From assembly GCA_001600615.1 (NCBI GenBank), contig BCKK01000001.1:1-51725 (forward strand): a DNA stretch of 51,725 nt, in the 5' to 3' direction. Shown here one piece after another: positions 23,185-34,041 of the stretch. The translations under genes were made by a program, and so were the position numbers. The notes beneath the pieces are model-generated. The model saw nothing but the letters and a program-made list of their open reading frames with translations. It had not been told where the DNA came from and did not search any database. Within the stretch, counting starts at the first letter, position 1. Each line of letters begins with the position of its first letter. The DNA comes from Dioszegia crocea. Lineage: Eukaryota > Basidiomycota > Tremellomycetes > Tremellales > Bulleribasidiaceae.

Positions 23185-24799
23185 ATGTCGATAACGACTC
23201 GCCAATCCCCGACGCTTGAACTGCGATACAAAAGATTGATTACTCGTCGGCAAGGAATTGCATGCGCCTTATCAACCCTTCTGCTGCTAGGATTCTTGCT
23301 GGCAGCACGACACAGGCCGCGGATCCCTACCGATTCTGCTCCATCGGTCTGGGCCTGGACAAGTGCATCAGAGACTGAGTTTGATGGAAAGCTATTGCGA
23401 TCAGACCCTATATACGGTGAGGCATCCCGCGAAAGGATCGAACAGATTAAAAATACACTCATTGGCTCTTGATTTATCGCGGCTCACACTTTTCAGATTA
23501 TCCTTATTCCTCCGCCGAGTTCGACACAGACGATGGCCTTTTACCCAATAGCTCGTCCGCAACCTCATTCCCAGTCTACAGTGCAGCCGTGCTGTGGTTG
23601 ACCAGTCGAGATAAATTGGCAGATACTATCATCTCCATTATTTCCGTCGCTCGTAACGTGCCTATGGTACAGCCCTACGCTATTCTACTACTCCATGAGG
23701 GCGACCTAAGCTCTCCGCCGATCCAACAAGAGTTTCGCAGCCGGATCCTTGCCCGCTGCCAGACACTCGACGAGGCGGAACACGGATTAGGCGCAAAGGT
23801 CAGCGCCCTGGAGGGCCGGATCGAATTTGTCTTGATAAATCTCGATGTACCGTTAAACGTTGCCACGAAGGGGAGAGCTGGCATGGAACCTGTATTCTTT
23901 GGACAGTCTTGGCCAGGTAAGCGTATCATATGACTAAATGTATAGATCTACTAGAGCTGACGATCTACGGCTATCATTCGATGTGCAGATTCTACTCTGT
24001 CTCGATATTCTGGCATCCTGAGATTCGCAAATATGATTACTACAGTGAGCTTGTTCATGCTAAGTGGCCCAACATAAGTATTTTGACGCTCACATGATAT
24101 CCACAGTGCGCATGGATACGGATTCTCTTATTCTTACACCGATGGTGCAAGATCCCTTCCTCCGCGCTGTGACGCACGGTGTCCGATATGCGTACCGCTC
24201 AGGCGATCCTCGCGACCCTGCTGTAGCAGTGCAAGCGCTACAGGCTCATGTCGTTGATTATTCGGCTCGGCACCCTGAGCTTGGCCTAATTGAGAGACTG
24301 CGTGAAGCGGGAATGCCGACAACGTCACACGATCAGGACTCACCAGCATGGTTCACAAACTGGGAAATTGTTCACATCGCGAGTTTCCGACGGCCAGCCG
24401 TAGCGGATTTCTTGATAGACCTGCTTCACAATCAGGAGGCCGGTTTCTATCAGCATCGATGGGGTAAGTCCACACTGAGATATGTCGCCCTGTTCGACAT
24501 GGGAATTCGAAGTCTGTGGCACGCATAGAAATCTGGCTGATGCTTCGATCAGGAGACGCTCCCATTCGTCGAATAACAACCGCTATGTTCTTTGACCCTA
24601 TAAGCGTCGTTCCGTACTGCGATTTTAAATATTACCATAGAGGACGATACGACCGGACTGCTCTGCCTAATGGCATCGTGAGTTCGCTTGCAAGGCACGC
24701 GTAATCCTCACCACTTCAATACAGTCTGCCATCGCAACGAGTGACGAGGCCCTGATCAAGTACAGGAAGCGTTTCCGACCTGTTAATCCAGACTATTAG
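23185..24799 (+). CDS. GT15 (Kre2/Mnt1-like) mannosyltransferase
   Basis: Six exons (23185-23416, 23497-23916, 23955-24044, 24107-24463, 24553-24677, 24725-24799) give an open 432-aa product. Residues about 27-40 (CALSTLLLLGFLLAA) form a signal anchor. Family evidence: YGYHSMCRFYSVSIFWHPEI, built across a splice junction and matching the S-Y-R-x-M-C-R-F hallmark; KYDYYMRMDTDSLILTPMV at the metal/donor site, where yeast Kre2 has a Glu-Pro motif; FTNWEIVHIASFRRPAVADF; and FYQHRWGDAPIRRITTAMFF. GT15 enzymes are Golgi alpha-1,2-mannosyltransferases using GDP-mannose, in O- and N-glycan or wall mannan elongation. The MDTDS variant suggests a divergent subfamily, so the sugar is not certain. Confidence 0.85.
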
Positions 24800-26592
24800 C
24801 CGAGTCTCTGCAGAAAAGGGACTCAAGCCAAATGGCCTGACGCAGTGGTGGGCGGGATGCGAATTTTTGGGGCTGAGGTGGTGTGTGGTGACTTGCTCGT
24901 TGCGTGTATAATATTAGCTGTATTTCTCTTTCGTTGTCTTTCAAGCAGCCGAGTACTCCGACATTCCCCTCACCCGGAAGGAATTTCCCAGGTCGTTCGT
25001 GCTCTAACTAGTCTCAGCGATACCCTCAGCGATTGTTACATTCACACGCATGATACCTTCACCTGCCACCATTCCGCTGCGTTAAGACCAACCCCCAGCA
25101 GAGTATACCAGTGGAAAAACTGGTCCGACAGCCCCTCCTACACCTTCGCCACCATCTCGCTATGGACACTATTGAGAGATGCTGTGCTTATGACAGCGTT
25201 TCTGCCACAGATTGGCCTCCGCTGGAGGGGCATCCGTAAGCAGCAGAGGGGAAATTTTCAAGTCAAACAGTTCGCCAGTGACGTTTAGGCGCAACTACAG
25301 TGAACAAAGCGGCAATTGCGGCCAAGTACCAAACCGTTTTCTCCATTGACTTGCGCTCCCCTGGCTTTGGTGCGACCCATTCACTCATCTCCAGGCGTCT
25401 CCAGTGCCCCCTTGCGCCTCTCGCCTGTTTTCTTCGTCACTGACTCGCCTCCTTCCTCTCTGCCTCGTCCAAGATTGCACGAACGTGCTATCAGACAGCT
25501 CGACTGCCGCTGTGCACGCTTGACTCGAACAACGCCGAGGAGAGAACAGTGAGCGGGGAAGGAGAGGAAGCAAAGGGTGAGCCCCGCTGGAGTGAAATTT
25601 GGAGCTGAGAGCGACCTCCGACGCCCACAGATGAGATGCCGTCACTGGTGAACTCAACTCACTAGCACGGCTCGACAATCGAGATACCCTAGTCCATTAT
25701 CGACATTCGCTGCTAGGACGCGACTAAGTCATATAAGCACCTCCAAAGCGTGATATGCCCGCGTCTCAGCCTTGCTGCTAGCTTAGTCCATGCCTCCGAC
25801 GTGTTACGACATGAGGGGTTAGCTGGAATTAGCCACGCCCGGGATTGCGTTAGATAGGTTCGGCGCTACCGCAATTCGCTTAGAAGTTTCTCGAGAGTCG
25901 TATCTAGCTGTCTCTTTGATACTTTCTAGATATCAAGGCCGTAGCTCTAGATCACTACTAAATGCCTCGGGCCAACGGACATCCATGCCTAAAGGATACC
26001 ATGGCATGACGCCAAGCGGTACCGTGAATTCTAGATTCGGGTAGTAAACGCCGTCAAACGATTATCTGAACGCTGGTTGGAGACCCCCTGAGAAGAAAAA
26101 GAAGTAGGCCGAACGTCACCGTGATGAAACGGTGATGGTAATCAGCATAGACCTCCGTTTGCGAGCAGCTCACGAGACATGCTGGCTGGCAGTAGGTAGA
26201 TCACAAAAGCAGATTTCATTCCCAATTTTTGTCGAGCGAGATTGATACGACAGCTCCAGCGGAGTTTTGCTTCTTGGACGTTTCCTGCAGGTCATGCCTT
26301 CCGATGAGCGGTGTGGGTCGATGGTGCTTGGGCCTCACTTGTAGATACTGGAAAGGAAAGGTACGCGGCGGAACTTGATGATTAGCCGCATCAAACAAAC
26401 AGAGTGAGGGGGATACGCTACAGAAGGCCATATCTACCTGTCCCCAATGAACCCTAAAAGAAAGATGAATAGGTAGTAACGTGACAGGGGATGGTGGTAG
26501 ACGTGACCAGAGATCAAGAGTTAGAGCACCGGCAACATAGATGTCGAGGAAGGCAATGCAAGATCTGGCAACCAAGGGGACGGCGTGACAAC
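24800..26592. other. Intergenic, no supported gene
   Basis: A 147-codon frame at 24845-25288 with one hydrophobic run (LLVACIILAVFLFRC) and opposing frames around 25316-25678 show no family signature; I judge them chance. The remainder up to the solo LTR shows nothing recognisable. Confidence 0.45.
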
Positions 26593-26776
26593 TATTAGAT
26601 GAATATTCTCAGCGATGTGAAGATGCATTGAGCTCGACTGCCTAGTATATACCCCGCAGCCTGTTCGGTTGACGCCATCTTCCCATGACCCAGTGAGAGT
26701 AGGGAACTCGGGTAACCTGCCTCTACTCCCGACATTACGTCAGCTTCCACCGGCACATTCCTTCTACATCCTAACA
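26593..26776 (-). repeat. Solo LTR, copy 2, with 5-bp target duplication
   Basis: A 184-bp unit starting TGTTAGGATGTA and ending ATATTCATCTAATA on the minus strand. It is flanked on both sides by ACAAC (26588-26592 and 26777-26781), a perfect 5-bp direct repeat as expected for LTR retrotransposon integration. It contains GGGTATATACT, a TATA-like promoter site. There is no internal coding region, so it is a solo LTR. It lies about 470 bp beyond the GT18 stop codon. Confidence 0.8.
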
Positions 26777-27241
26777 ACAACGACTTCCCGATATTCCGCA
26801 ATTGGGGACATATCAGGTCTGGAGTACCATGACCCATACCGGGTTCGGATTCAGGTGACTTCTCCTCATCACTAGCGACGGCCGCAGTCCCGCGCATTGT
26901 TCCCGTTCAATTGTGATCTGAAAGGCGTCAAGTGTTACTGATAGGGTATGCAAACACAGCTCCCACTCTTACTTCGTTGTCACTGTATTCGTTTTGCGCA
27001 TACGGATACTCAATAGTTTGATACTACTCCACTGACCGTGGTTTGACAAAACGACACATGAAACAGATGACGACCATCGTTGCCGGTTCATTTACCTATA
27101 ATCCCCGCTAAGCGATAGGTGGCTTGCCTCATTGAACTACTTCCGCCGCCACACAGAGGGACAGGTATGCGCGCCTTTGACCGCTGTGAGCATTTAAAGC
27201 AGATATCGTTCCTGTCAAATGTCAGGAGGATCTCAGGGAGC

Positions 27242-29089
27242 TCAAAGGGGTCTCACATTTGGCCCAAAGAGTTCAGGGAACATCCTGGATGCGTCTTGCC
27301 TCCAGTCGCGCTGGACCATTTCCCTGTGCCTTTGCGCCGTCGCTTCCAAAGTCATAGCTGGAGCTACATACCATTAGCAGAGCCTGGTAGTAAAACACGA
27401 CAAGCCTTACGGATAAACCGGTCTATGGGATTCGCCAAAATTGCCTGAATGGCCTCCTCTAGTTCGAACTCGCTCTTCTCGAGCTAGCGGATGAGATTCG
27501 GCGACTTGGCATGCTGACGACCGCCACTCACGACATGGTAGACATAGGGAGGATCAAGAAATTTAAGCGCATCGTGTTGGGTTTGCCAGTGTCTCCTGTC
27601 ATCCGGCGCATCGCGATTCCGAGCGTAGAGGCTAAGCTGTAAGCGTTATCGATTACGACTCAACATCATACACGTTGATCACGGGAACACCTGTATGTTA
27701 GCTTTCATTGATAATGGTTGTTAGGGTTTTTCATACCGAAACACATTGCATCGTATGCTATACCATGTCAGTCTCTTACAATCTTGCGCGATCCGGCTTA
27801 CGTGAAGGTGACAAGAACGGTCGTCCAATCATTAACTGGATGGTAAGCCTCACGACAGGCAGAATTAAGCCTAAACTCACCATAAATTTGCTCTCCGCCA
27901 GCTCTCTGAGCCAGTCTTCCCTGGGTTGTTGACCGATGTTTCTGACGCCAATGCTGGCGTCAAGGTGTCCGTCCGCAGTCGCAACGATCTCGAACGAGCT
28001 ACCCATATCATCAGGCTCAACACGAGAAATGATTTTCGGCAACAAGCCAGGCCAGGAATACGTTGATCCGGAACCTGAACGGAAGTAATCGGCTCGCTTC
28101 CCCAAAGCGAGCCCTCGATGACGGCGGTGATGGTGTGGCACGAACGGTATCGCAGTGCACCGATCTTCCACTGAGTAACCTGCAGATGAACGATCGACTT
28201 AATGAAGCATATTTTGAGACTTACCGAGATAATTATTACCGATATTATGCTTGAAGTGGCCCCAATCCTCGGGACCAACTGTCCACAACTTCCCCATCGG
28301 GTGAGCGGCGAATTCCCACCACACCCACGCCATCATCTTCCACAGCGGTATACCTCCCTCGTACCCCGTTGTCTTTACGCACCCATGGCGACCTGGGGTT
28401 TGCCAATCGGTAGAAAAGCCTGAAGCTTTGTTCAGGTCGAGGAAGTTTGACCCATTACGTCGTAGGCAAGATTCGAGAGTGTCGGGCTGAACATAGAGAA
28501 GCCGAACGAGCTCCGGAATCAAAGAATGGATAAAGTCCATTTCGGTGTCGGTAAGAGCGTAAAGAACTGTGTGGTGCAGCCCGTCAAGCGCAACTTGCAT
28601 GGAATGAGCCCTGTAATCAGTTCTCTTGAAACGATCGCGACCTACCATATCTCCTCCCCCGCCATCCATCCCATGCGAGCCTGCGCTGGGGACATCAGCT
28701 GGTTGATGATCGAGCAAATCACCGTGTGATGAGATGGAGAAGGAACATACAGAAGTGGTGACTGGCGAGAATGACCACCTGGTCTTGTCCTTCTAAACAG
28801 CTCTTGGCCTCCAGGCAATCCCCTAACGCGTCGAGGGCCATGTAATTGAACACCGCGGCATCGTGGTTCCAGCCGAGGCTATAGTAGTCCCTGAGTCTGC
28901 TTCGCAGGACACGCACGGAGGCGGCAGCGCTGTGCGAGCCTGTATTGATGAGACGCGTAAGATTGCAGACTCACTGATCGACCGCCCTCCGGTCGAGACC
29001 CATAGCTGCCGGAAAGCGAATAAGACAAGTGACGCCAATGCCACCCTTACATAGAACTTGTAGGATCTTTTACGGGATTTATCGCCCAT
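27242..29089 (-). CDS. GT18 (MGAT5-like) beta-1,6-GlcNAc-transferase homologue
   Basis: Ten exons from 29089 to 27242 splice into an open 481-aa product: 29089-28975, 28939-28751, 28698-28225, 28179-27881, 27835-27802, 27757-27737, 27690-27672, 27631-27532, 27483-27411, 27363-27242. It begins with a basic tail and signal anchor (YVRVALASLVLFAF). Hallmarks are GCVKTTGYEGGIPLWKMMAW, LWTVGPEDW, NNYLGYSVED (made across a junction), SKFMLMIGRPFLSPSPYDAM aligning with MGAT5's donor-site segment, KFLDPPYVYHV, and a C-terminal RFIPPAMTLEATAQRHREMV. MGAT5 enzymes transfer GlcNAc in beta-1,6 linkage to mannose in the Golgi; whether this one acts on N-glycans or another polymer is unknown. Several introns are only 35-45 nt. 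Confidence 0.82.
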
Positions 29090-29838
29090 AATGAGAAGTG
29101 GGAAGATGTCAGATGTCATGGTGCGAGAAACGCATACGCCCATGATCAATGATTGTGAACGGGTTTTGGGCAATATAACAATTACTTCCGTGAGAAACAT
29201 AGCTTAATCGACAACCCAATACCGTATCTTGGTTATAATACGTCAATGACCTCAAAACACGACAATGTGCAACGAGAGGAGGTTTGGTTTCACGATTCGA
29301 TGTTCTGTACGGAAATGCCTTCAACCAGATGACATCGTGATAGGTGAGAGTGAATAATGCGAAAGGATCCGCCGTCATGCGATTGGCTGTTTCGCAAGCC
29401 TGCTTACGTCATACACTTGGTCTTTGCCCTAGCCGCCCGGATAAGGAGATGATCTGTAGGGTTGTTTTCCCTGTCCGATGGTATTCAACACAAATTTTGT
29501 CTACGTATCGCGGTTAATCACTATACGCTCTCCGACCAGAGTAGGTTTCAATTCTAGAATATGAATTCGGCGGGCTGATTTGGGAGCGGCCCAACCGACG
29601 AGACCCTGCATGACGGCACTCGCCTGCGCCGCGAAAATCGGTTGATGTGATGCATGGAAACTACTACTTGAGGGTTCGTTGGTGGCAGATTTCGTAATTG
29701 TCAACGGGCGATTTTAGCTACAGGGTTTGCGGATGACGGCAGACCGCGTCCGTGTCTGCCGAAGATCCCAAGCCTAATGTTGACGTTGCCACGTCCGCCG
29801 CGTGAGTTTCAGATACCTAAATACTTACTGATGGATAG

Positions 29839-30291
29839 ATGATGGAAGCACTCCTGCTCCTGGCCAGCCGCTATCTCGACCCCGACTCCCGTCGTGAATA
29901 CAAGACACACAGAAAGCAGAACGATGGTGACGCTGCCTTCGACAGCAACTTCAATCAGATACACGACAAGTATCTCAGAAAGCAGATTCGCTGCGATCGC
30001 GAGGATTTCGTCGATCTTTGCAACAAGCTACGAGGCCACTGGGTCTTCCAGAGCATCGGTCAAAAACCTCAGCCGAAAATAGAGGTGCAGGTGTTTGTGG
30101 TGTTGTACAGATTTGGGCATAACGGGAACGGGGCGAAGGTGAACGACAGCGTTTACGATTCGGAGATTTCTGGTGAGCATACCTTTACAGCTGTGTAGAG
30201 TTTATGGCCAAGCACGTGCTGATTTCTCAGAGGGCTCAGTCCTCAGATACACTAATCGGGTCATCTACGCGATCTGCGACTGCCTCGAGCC
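29839..30291 (+). pseudogene. Harbinger/PIF-type transposase fragment (N-terminal part)
   Basis: Starts MMEALLLLASRYLDPDSRRE and contains FVDLCNKLRGHWVFQSIGQK, PQPKIEVQVFVVLYRFGHNG, a phrase typical of fungal Harbinger-like DDE transposases, followed after a probable intron by FSEGSVLRYTNRVIYAICD. The frame ends near 30291, just where the oppositely oriented MULE reading frame ends, and the DDE catalytic domain is absent. It is probably truncated by the neighbouring element. Confidence 0.65.
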
Positions 30292-32868
30292 CGCCAACCT
30301 GTGCTGGCCGACTCCTCTTTGGCGGTATACAGATCGCCATTGTCGCCCTCGCACAGCCAGTCCACCACGAATTGATCCAGGTTGGTATTATTGTAGATAC
30401 CTCTTCCCTTCCTATGGACGGCAGTACGACTACCAGTGCCTGTCTCCTCGTTCTCGTCCTCGTCCTCATCCTCGCCACATAGCCCATCTGTAACTCCAGC
30501 GGCAGTCATGGCTTGCCCAGAAGGTGCGCTTGGAGCGGGCTCGATGCGATCCGGGGTGACGGAGGGAGCACAGCCTCGGCGAGAGGTCTGCAGACCACCG
30601 TGGGATTGCGGTGGGGGTGGGGGAGAGGAAGCGAAGGCGGAAGGATCATGGGGAGAGAAAAAACGATCTGCGTAGGGCTGTTGAAAAGCAGCACCGTTGT
30701 GAAGCTGCTTGGAATGCTGATGCTGACTCTGCTGGAGATAACGCTGCTGCTGCTAATGCTGTGGATGGTAGAAAGGGACATATTGGGGGCGAAAGATAGG
30801 TCGGCGGTGTCTGTGAACCTTCTTCCCTTCCTGCGGATGATGGGATAACCCGTGCTGTGGAGTGTAGGGATGGCCCTGGTTGTACGCGGCAGGGGCGGAC
30901 GAGCCTGGTTGTCTTCTTGCATAATGTCTGTAGCGAGCTGGAAGTTGAGAAAAGAGTAACATGCGAACAAGAAATCCAGTCGCGTACCGGTGTCGACGCG
31001 ACAAGCTTTCGAGATAAGATAGTAGTGTTCGGCGAGGTTCGGCAGAAATCGGCAGCCGTGGCCTTGTCCCATTGGGTGGGATAAGGGACGACTGGACTTC
31101 CTACTGCCCCGCCCGATCCTCGGCGATCGATGGATTAGGTGGGTCAACTTCGCATCCTGTGGGCCAACTTCGCATCCTGCCGGAGTTGCCCAAAGAAGCG
31201 GTTAAGCTTTTTGTTTGTGTCCCCTCAGAATGGTGTAGAAGTTTTGGAGGGATCGAGGTATGCCTTGAGAGCACGATGTCGACCCTCAATCCTGGAGTTG
31301 GCACGTTGACCCAGATGGGTATACTGATCGATTGAGTACCAGCAAAAGTGCTCGTACTCGCCATGCGCCAGCAGACCGAGAGCGTAGTCGATAGGGTGGC
31401 CTAACGAGATGCCATTGATGGTGACGTTCCAGGCATCACGGAACATGGTAATGGCCTCGTTTCTGGCCTCGGGTGCCGGTGGCTGGACATCACACTGATT
31501 CCAGTGATTGTGGAAGGAGCTGAGCTCAGATGACCACTTCGGACGATTGTTCTCATCCTTGAGATCTCGGTATATCGCCTTGAAGTCTTTCGCGCATTCG
31601 CCTTTATGTTCTCGACGAGGTGCCAAAGGCAGCGTATCCGGAAAGCGTTAGGGAAGAGGAGGGTTATAGTCGAGTGCAGTGCCTTCTCCCCCTCCGCGCA
31701 GATGTCTCCACCTTCTCCCCAATCTCCCCACCCATAGCCTCCAAGAAAGCTGACAGCCCTCGCAGGTACCAGTCTTCCTTCTCCGCAAATAGGAATACCA
31801 CGCCAGCAGTGAATGTATTGTTTGGGCTGGTGAAGCCGACGATGTGGAGCATGGGGAGTCCGTACAGATTGGTGGAGTAGGTACAATCCATTAGGAGGAC
31901 CGTGGGGAACTGGTGTACAAGGCCTAGTACAGTCCCTTTCTCCGCCCTGAACACCCTATACAGGTTGCCCGGATCTTCCCTCATCTTGATGACAGCCGCC
32001 TCCACCGCCGAATGACCACCTCTCTGCTTCAAACGATGACCGTAACGCTCAAACCATATGTCTCGAGTGATGAGCCGGAGCTTCGGGTAGGTCTCGCTCA
32101 TCACCCGCATATAATCCTTGGTTCGCAAACCCGAGACAGATGCTTTCTCAGCTCTTCCCTCTGTTCCGGCTTAATCCTTCTCATGTACGCAATAATTGAG
32201 GTGGTGAGGGGAGGGTGATTATGCTCCTCACAATTTTCCTCCACCTCAAATCTCCATCTACATCCCTTGCTCAGATCCGCCCGCTTTCTATCCCGATTCC
32301 CATCCTTGCAGTTGATCTCGAATGGACAACCATCTTTGTGAGATGCCCTGTCCCTCCCACCCATCTCAGTCCTACGTGGCTGTGAGCCTTTGACACACTG
32401 CAGGCGCAGCCTCCCTTCCTTCGAGTCAGAGCGCTTGGTTACCAAGCAGACTCCCTGCTCTTCTATGTACGCCTGAAGATAGTCTTTCATATCCTCCCGA
32501 TTATAGAACACGGCTGGTGGAGGGGGATCGTGAACGAGGAGTAGCGATTCGTCCTCCTCAGCCCATACATATGGGGCAGAGGAGACTGCGTGAGAGTTGG
32601 TGTCAGGGGGCGAGAAGCCAGCGTGGGTGGCAGGGGATGGGGAGTTAGCTTTGGCGGCGGCACCGGGCTGCTGCTGCTGCTTGAGGCGAGCAAGAGCGTC
32701 CTTTAGGGATATGAGCAGAGGGGAGTCGTCCCGATCGGATCTGTCATCTTCTCTCGCGTCCTGCTCGTCCTCTTCGTCTTCTTCGTCGGATAGAAAGCAG
32801 TCTTTGTGGGGCAATGGAGGGAGATGCGAAGGACGAGGCAGACGGCGGGGACGCGATTGTTGACGCAA
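30261..32868 (-). pseudogene. MULE transposase, frameshifted
   Basis: Starting at 32868, an acidic N-terminus (CFLSDEEDEEDEQD) leads to a FAR1-like zinc region (GCPFEINCKDGNRD ... CEEHNHPP). The MULE core follows in another frame (YPKLRLITRDIWFERYGHRL; VLLMDCTYSTNLYGLPMLHI with the first catalytic Asp; FLFAEKEDWYLRGLSAFLEA), then NAFRIRCLWHLVENIKANAR in a third, and WSSELSSFHNHWNQC, HLGQRANSRIEGRHRALKAY in a fourth. At least three frameshifts (about 32130, 31700, 31600) break it. A Gln/Ser/Pro-rich tail runs to 30261. The right terminus is probably 33131-33173; the left terminus was not found. Confidence 0.8.
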
Positions 32869-33130
32869 TTGAGGTCTACGGCGCCGAGGATCGCCCGAGA
32901 CGGAAAGGAGGAGGCGCGGGATGATTTAGGGGGCGAGCGGACAGGGCGAAGCATACTCATACGTTGTGTCTGCAAGTGTACAAACTAGTTTGGGCACTGT
33001 CAAAGAGTTGTAGATTCACTCTGGACTAAAAATCAGACGCGACCCGTCGCAGTCAACATGCACGCGCACAGATGAATTCCGACCAGGAAACAGCAACGGA
33101 ATTAAATAAAACCGGAATTCCGGCCGGACC

Positions 33131-33173
33131 CTGGTACAAGTATAATGTAAGCCTGGTGCAGGTATATGTTATC
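33131..33173. repeat. Probable right terminus of the MULE (double-box TIR)
   Basis: Two related boxes, CTGGTACAAGTATAATG and CTGGTGCAGGTATATGTTAT, lie in tandem beyond the 5' end of the MULE frame. Spacing and sequence match the right end of the MITE at 7889-8182, which reads GTGGTGCAGTTATAATT then GTGGTGCAGTTATATGTTAT. The left partner could not be located near 30.2 kb. Confidence 0.6.
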
Positions 33174-33320
33174 TAGCATTTTAGACCGTCTAAGTGGGGA
33201 TCAACAGCAATCGCCCGCTTTTTGAAGATATGAAGATGTGCAAAACAGCAGATCCGAAGTTTACAGAAGTACATCTGTCATGCAGCTGAGATCTTCCAGA
33301 AAAGCGGGACCCAAAAATTA

Positions 33321-33400
33321 TACACCGTAAGGGAGTCGAACCCTTGCCGCATCCATTTGTCAAATGGCAAGGATGCATGATACCGTTTCACCAACGGTGT
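33321..33400 (-). tRNA. tRNA-like gene with 9-nt intron, best read as tRNA-Gly(GCC)
   Basis: The minus strand folds as a cloverleaf: a 7-bp acceptor stem (ACACCGT/ACGGTGT), a D-arm with loop AACGGTA, anticodon stem CATCC/GGATG, and T-arm AAGGG-TTCGACT-CCCTT with the invariant TTCGA. The anticodon loop TTGCCA gives GCC if a 9-nt insertion (TTTGACAAA) after position 37 is removed, the canonical intron site; short tRNA introns are common in Cryptococcus-like fungi. A tRNA-Val(GAC) reading is possible but leaves an overlong D-arm. An A at position 1 is unusual, so a pseudo-tRNA cannot be excluded. Confidence 0.6.
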
Positions 33401-34041
33401 AACTACGGGTCTGCAGTCTGCAACATATATAAGAAGCGAGTTCTGTTGTCATCTTGAAGCCTCCGAATCCGGCTAACAGGCAGCTACCGCACTGATTGAT
33501 TTGCCAATGATGATGGTGACTTCTGCACATTGGACGACCAAGAGATCCAGAGACAGCCTAAGTCGACGTTCCACTGCATAGCAACCTCAATGTGCAGCAA
33601 AAGGTCTTCATCGCGCACCCGCCTTGCCTGAGACACCTTTATAAAGCAATAATCTGCTATAGTGTCGGCATGATTCACTCTCTAAGTCGTTTTGCAACTG
33701 CGTCTGACTATCCCGACCCTAAACCTTTCCGCATGATGTCGACTCGCCATACTCCGAACTAAATCGGTACATGCCGGCCTCTACACGCCGGCCACCTCCC
33801 ATCGCCTTGTCCTGCCCTCCTCCTGCTCGACCGATCATCCGCCTGATCCGGAGTGTGCAATCTGGAAATCGAAGGCGTATTTTGAGATCGTAGATTAGGT
33901 CCGGACGACCTCTAGTGACGGGTGAAAAAGTAGACTGTCCCCATCAGCTACTTTTACTCCGATCGCCTGCAGAAATATGAGGCCAGGCACGACGCACGAG
34001 CACCCAAAATAAGCAAAATAATCCCCGATCCAGCGAAGGCC

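Noticed and set aside
24845..25288. 147-codon frame with a hydrophobic segment after the GT15 gene
   Set aside because: No homology cue or splice context, and it starts right after the GT15 stop in likely 3' sequence.
30506..31147. 213-codon minus-strand frame
   Set aside because: Overlaps the MULE tail in another frame; mostly low-complexity Ser/Pro translation, with no independent evidence.
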